In this document: positions 61,177 to 64,000 of the stretch, in pieces
How positions within the stretch are numbered: position 1 is the stretch's first letter
Layout of the letters: each line of letters opens with the position of its first letter
Assembly: GCF_005877885.1 (NCBI RefSeq)
Contig: NZ_VCHY01000003.1
Location: 248,001 to 312,000, forward strand
From: Labilibacter sediminis
GTDB lineage: Bacteria; Bacteroidota; Bacteroidia; Bacteroidales; Marinilabiliaceae
Reading direction: 5' to 3'
Length of the DNA stretch: 64,000 nt
The notes under the pieces: model-generated
Seen by the model: the letters and a program-made list of their open reading frames with translations, nothing else
The model's database searches: none
Told to the model about the DNA's origin: nothing
Translations under genes and position numbers: made by a program

Positions 61177-62802
61177 TTAAACATATAAACTAGTAAAAGA
61201 AAACGAATTTACATCAAATAAACCTTTATCTCCAATCTTAATTTGTGGTATAACCAATAAAGACATAAACGATAATGTCATAAAAGGAGCATGCAATTTA
61301 GTACCTAAACCTTGTGCCATTTTATTTAAATCCTGATATTTTTCTGCAACAAGATTACCATCTTTTCCAGTCATTAATCCTGCTACTTCCAAAGGCAAGC
61401 AATCAATATTATTTCCATTAACACAAGCAATACCTCCCTTATGCTTAATGATCTCATTTAATGCAGTCGTAATATCACTATCCGAAACACCTACTGCAAT
61501 TAAATTATGACTATCATGAGCTACACTACAAGCAATTGCTCCCTGCTTTAGACCAATTTTTTTTATAAAACCTACCACAGGTGGAGCCGTTTTATACCTA
61601 TTAACCACAACAATTTTTAGTATATCATTGTCTATATCTGATTGAATTTGACCATCAATATTCTTAGCGGACCATATAAATTCCGACGTTAACAAGTCTC
61701 CATCCACAGCCTCTATTACTCGAATATTTTTACCTTCTACAAAAGGAACTTGAATATCTTTTTTATCAATCGATGAAATATTAAAATTATTTATAGGTTT
61801 TGAATAGGGTACTTCGAACTGTAGCTCTTCGTTTTTATAAAGATGTTTACCATCAATATAGGTGTCTGTAATATTAAAATCAGTAAGATTATCCACCATA
61901 ATAAAGTCAGCAGAATCACCTTCTCTTAACAAACCTACCGGCAATCCATAATGTAAAATTGGCTTTAAAATTGCAGATCGAAGAAGATTAAAAATATCTA
62001 TTCCCTTTGCTATTCCCAGGCGAATAATTTTATCTATATGTCCTTTTTTAATAATTTCATCAGGGTGTGAATCATCGGTACAAAGCATAACATCATCAGG
62101 ATGCGTTTGCAACAAATTATAAAGATTATCGAAATTTTTAGCTGCACTCCCCTCCCTGATTTGAACAACAACACCTTGTTTTATTTTATCAACAGCTTCA
62201 TTAACCGTTACACATTCGTGGTCAGATGTAATACCAGCTTGAGTATATTTTAATAAATCCTCCCCTACTAAACCAGGTGCATGACCATCTACTTTTTTTC
62301 CTACTTTATGGGCAGCTTCTATTTTATTCCAAACTTCTTTATCCTTATTAACTACACCGGGAAAATTCATCATTTCTGATAAAAAATAAATATCATCTCG
62401 ATCTAAAAGTTCCCTAATTTGTTCAGAAGAAATAAAAGCTCCACTTGTTTCAAATGATGTAGCAGGCACACATGATGGAGCACCAAAAAAACATTTCAAT
62501 GGTGTTTTAGTAGCATCTTCTATCATATACTCCACACCTTTTACACCTAAAACGTTGGCGATTTCATGTGGATCAGAAACAACCGCAACTGTTCCACGTG
62601 GAACAATTAGTTTTGAAAATTGAGTTGGCGTAAGCATAGAACTCTCTATATGAACATGAGCATCTATTAAACCTGGAAGAATATAATTACGAAACTCCTG
62701 CTCAACTTTTTCTATTCTTACAATTTTAGAATTCTCTACTGAAACTATACCATTAAAAATTACTCTATTTATAATATCTACAATTTTTCCTTTAACCTGC
62801 AT
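61177..62802 (-). CDS. adeC: Adenine deaminase
   Basis: A 541-aa adenine deaminase of the amidohydrolase superfamily, which converts adenine to hypoxanthine. Metal-binding motifs are GLIDAHVHIESSML and DGHAPG, with GITSDHECV and the second DDSHPDEI; the C-terminal beta domain is present with SHDSHNLIAVG and MTGKDGNL. I chose ATG 62802 (MQVKGKIVDI); the GTG at 62835 starts inside the palindrome at 62826-62845 and adds unconserved residues. The gene lies between mnmG and uvrC. It contains an exact parS-type palindrome (62590-62605). Confidence 0.93.
   Translation of the reverse strand: MQVKGKIVDIINRVIFNGIVSVENSKIVRIEKVEQEFRNYILPGLIDAHVHIESSMLTPTQFSKLIVPRGTVAVVSDPHEIANVLGVKGVEYMIEDATKTPLKCFFGAPSCVPATSFETSGAFISSEQIRELLDRDDIYFLSEMMNFPGVVNKDKEVWNKIEAAHKVGKKVDGHAPGLVGEDLLKYTQAGITSDHECVTVNEAVDKIKQGVVVQIREGSAAKNFDNLYNLLQTHPDDVMLCTDDSHPDEIIKKGHIDKIIRLGIAKGIDIFNLLRSAILKPILHYGLPVGLLREGDSADFIMVDNLTDFNITDTYIDGKHLYKNEELQFEVPYSKPINNFNISSIDKKDIQVPFVEGKNIRVIEAVDGDLLTSEFIWSAKNIDGQIQSDIDNDILKIVVVNRYKTAPPVVGFIKKIGLKQGAIACSVAHDSHNLIAVGVSDSDITTALNEIIKHKGGIACVNGNNIDCLPLEVAGLMTGKDGNLVAEKYQDLNKMAQGLGTKLHAPFMTLSFMSLLVIPQIKIGDKGLFDVNSFSFTSLYV
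62590..62605. promoter_or_regulatory. parS-type ParB binding site, exact 16-bp palindrome
   Basis: TGTTCCACGTGGAACA is a perfect 16-bp palindrome and matches the classic parS consensus (TGTTNCACGTGAAACA family). It lies inside adeC, near mnmG (gidA), a gene that neighbours the replication origin and parAB in many bacteria. Confidence 0.8.
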
Positions 62803-62817
62803 AACCAAACTATTATA

Positions 62818-62846
62818 TACAAAAAATGGTTCCACGTGGAACCATT
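62818..62846 (-). terminator. Terminator-like hairpin between mnmG and adeC, also a near-parS palindrome
   Basis: ATGGTTCCACGTGGAACCAT (62826-62845) is a perfect 20-bp palindrome. Its inner GTTCCACGTGGAAC equals the parS core; only the outermost bases (G/C instead of T/A) differ from the exact site at 62590. On the minus strand the hairpin is followed by six T, so it can also act as the mnmG terminator. Confidence 0.65.
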
Positions 62847-64000
62847 ATCTACCCATTAAAACTAAAAGAACATTTATATCGCTTGGGCTAACTCCTGAAA
62901 TTCTACTGGCCTGCCCTATGGTTTTTGGTTGAATTTTTGCGAGCTTCTGACGAGCTTCTGTAGAAATCGTTTTTAATTCATCATAATTAAAACGATTAGA
63001 AATGTCTAAATGCTCGAGCCTGGATAACTTATCAGCCATGAGCTTTTCACGATCTATATAACCTTGATACTTTAAAAAGATTTCTGCGGACTGTATAATT
63101 TCCTCTCTCCTATTTTCAGGTATATCCTTTATGTGTTTTTTAAATGGTTCAATTACTTCTACCAACTCAAAAATACTAACCTGAGGACGAAGTAAAACAT
63201 CTTTTAATTTTACTGCTTGCTTTAACGGTGATGTATTAACACTCTCAAGATATGAATTTATATATTTAGGTTTAATACTAAAAGTTTGTACAAAATCTAT
63301 AATTAAATCACGATATTTAACCTTCTCATCTAACAAATCCTTTCTGTATTGTTTAGCCAATCCAAGTTTAAACCCTTTTGGTGTTAAACGTAAATCAGCA
63401 TCATCTTGTCTTAATAAAATACGATACTCAGCACGAGAGGTAAACATACGATACGGTTCATCAACTCCTTTAGTAACCAAATCATCAATAAGTACTCCGA
63501 TATAAGCTTCATCCCTACTTAAAATAAACTCTTCCTTATTAATTAATTTTAAATGAGCATTTATACCTGCGATTAAACCTTGCGCACCTGCTTCCTCATA
63601 ACCTGTAGTTCCATTAATTTGTCCGGCAAAATATAAATTAGGAACTAATTTTGTTTCTAAAGAATGTCTTAACTGTGTAGGATCAAAAAAATCATACTCT
63701 ATTGCATAACCCGGACGAAAGATACTTGCATTTTCGAGTCCCTCAATATTTTTTAAAGCATCTAACTGAACATCTAATGGTAATGAACTACTAAATCCAT
63801 TTAAATAAAATTCAATAGTTGTCTCTCCCTCTGGCTCCAGATGCAACTGATGTTTATCCTTATCAGCGAAAGTCACTATTTTAGTTTCGATACTGGGACA
63901 ATAACGAGGTCCTATACTTTGAATTGTACCATCATATAAAGGAGAAGCATCTAAGCCCTTACGTAATGATTCATGTACTGTTGTGTTTGTGTAGGTTAGC
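62845..64000 (-). CDS. mnmG: tRNA uridine 5-carboxymethylaminomethyl modification enzyme MnmG (partial, 5' end outside window)
   Basis: The frame runs to the window edge, which cuts off the N-terminus with the FAD-binding Rossmann part. The visible segment starts [20 protein letters not shown] and has [15 protein letters not shown] and [13 protein letters not shown], conserved in MnmG (GidA), and a C-terminal helical domain ending [21 protein letters not shown]. MnmG with MnmE makes cmnm5U at the wobble position of tRNAs. Translation past 63876 remains in frame, so that GTG is an internal codon, not the start. gidA is near the replication origin in many bacteria. Confidence 0.93.
   Translation of the reverse strand, partial: LTYTNTTVHESLRKGLDASPLYDGTIQSIGPRYCPSIETKIVTFADKDKHQLHLEPEGETTIEFYLNGFSSSLPLDVQLDALKNIEGLENASIFRPGYAIEYDFFDPTQLRHSLETKLVPNLYFAGQINGTTGYEEAGAQGLIAGINAHLKLINKEEFILSRDEAYIGVLIDDLVTKGVDEPYRMFTSRAEYRILLRQDDADLRLTPKGFKLGLAKQYRKDLLDEKVKYRDLIIDFVQTFSIKPKYINSYLESVNTSPLKQAVKLKDVLLRPQVSIFELVEVIEPFKKHIKDIPENRREEIIQSAEIFLKYQGYIDREKLMADKLSRLEHLDISNRFNYDELKTISTEARQKLAKIQPKTIGQASRISGVSPSDINVLLVLMGR

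Noticed and set aside
1-64000. tRNA, rRNA, CRISPR array, insertion sequence or prophage genes
   Set aside because: I looked for tRNA T-arm sequences, direct-repeat spacers and transposase or integrase motifs, and found none; short tRNAs could still be missed by eye.

Overview
The window is AT-rich (roughly 36-37% GC by eye) chromosomal DNA from a member of the Bacteroidota. The evidence is the envelope gene content (TonB-dependent receptor with a CarboxypepD_reg-like N-terminus, FadL/OmpP1, Omp85-type barrel, DUF4625 and DUF748 proteins), a rubredoxin-glutamate synthase fusion, -7 boxes of the type TAnnTTTG instead of sigma-70 boxes, and weak Shine-Dalgarno sequences. The style of the proteins suggests Marinilabiliales or a close relative; that placement is inference. 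I see no rRNA, tRNA, CRISPR array, insertion sequence or prophage.

Layout. 1-7.4 kb: AspT/YidE-type transporter, a PLP-aminotransferase homologue that has lost its catalytic lysine, recO, an ALDH7-type dehydrogenase and a POT-like MFS carrier. 7.4-11.5 kb: a probable metal-uptake locus (His-rich exported protein, TonB receptor, DUF4625 lipoprotein) interspersed with copies of a ~176-bp palindromic repeat. 11.5-27.3 kb: mostly housekeeping genes (queD, arsR-type regulator, rubredoxin-GltS, polyprenyl synthase, polA, usp, pfkA, cysH, ctpA), broken by a solitary 902-aa superfamily 1 helicase with a nuclease-like tail and a patatin. 27.4-37.6 kb: an accessory envelope locus headed by an AraC-family regulator. 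38-47.1 kb: tcdA, tatD, a BlaI/M56 pair, a small exported protein, an NtrC-type response regulator facing a hybrid sensor kinase, a NUDIX hydrolase and acylphosphatase. 47.2-56.4 kb: DUF748 protein, a polysaccharide-tailoring operon (nitroreductase, pyruvyl transferase, glycosyltransferase), FadL, a Wzx-like flippase and the 3' remnant of a surface-fibre gene. 56.4-64 kb: dtd-mazG-deoC operon, lplA, and the run mnmG-adeC-uvrC; mnmG continues beyond the window.

The most interesting system is at 27.4-37.6 kb. A 38-bp motif made of two direct GGAG-like half-sites 21-22 bp apart, with a TTGA core between them, lies about 75-100 bp in front of five transcription units (plus a second upstream copy and a weaker one in front of a reverse-strand gene). 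In most of them a TAnnTTTG-like -7 box follows the second half-site by 26-27 bp. Direct half-sites two helical turns apart, overlapping the -33 region, are what an AraC-type activator uses, and an AraC-family gene sits at the head of the locus. The predicted regulon contains two serine-hydrolase (beta-lactamase fold) proteins, three outer-membrane barrels, an NTF2-like exported protein, a repeat lipoprotein and a helical protein whose reading frame is broken right at its start codon.

Other strong points are an exact 16-bp parS palindrome inside adeC and a second near-parS palindrome at the mnmG-adeC junction, which suggests a ParB-loading centromere region near mnmG/gidA; the aminotransferase homologue with three substituted cofactor-binding residues; and a family of three dispersed ~176-bp palindromic elements.
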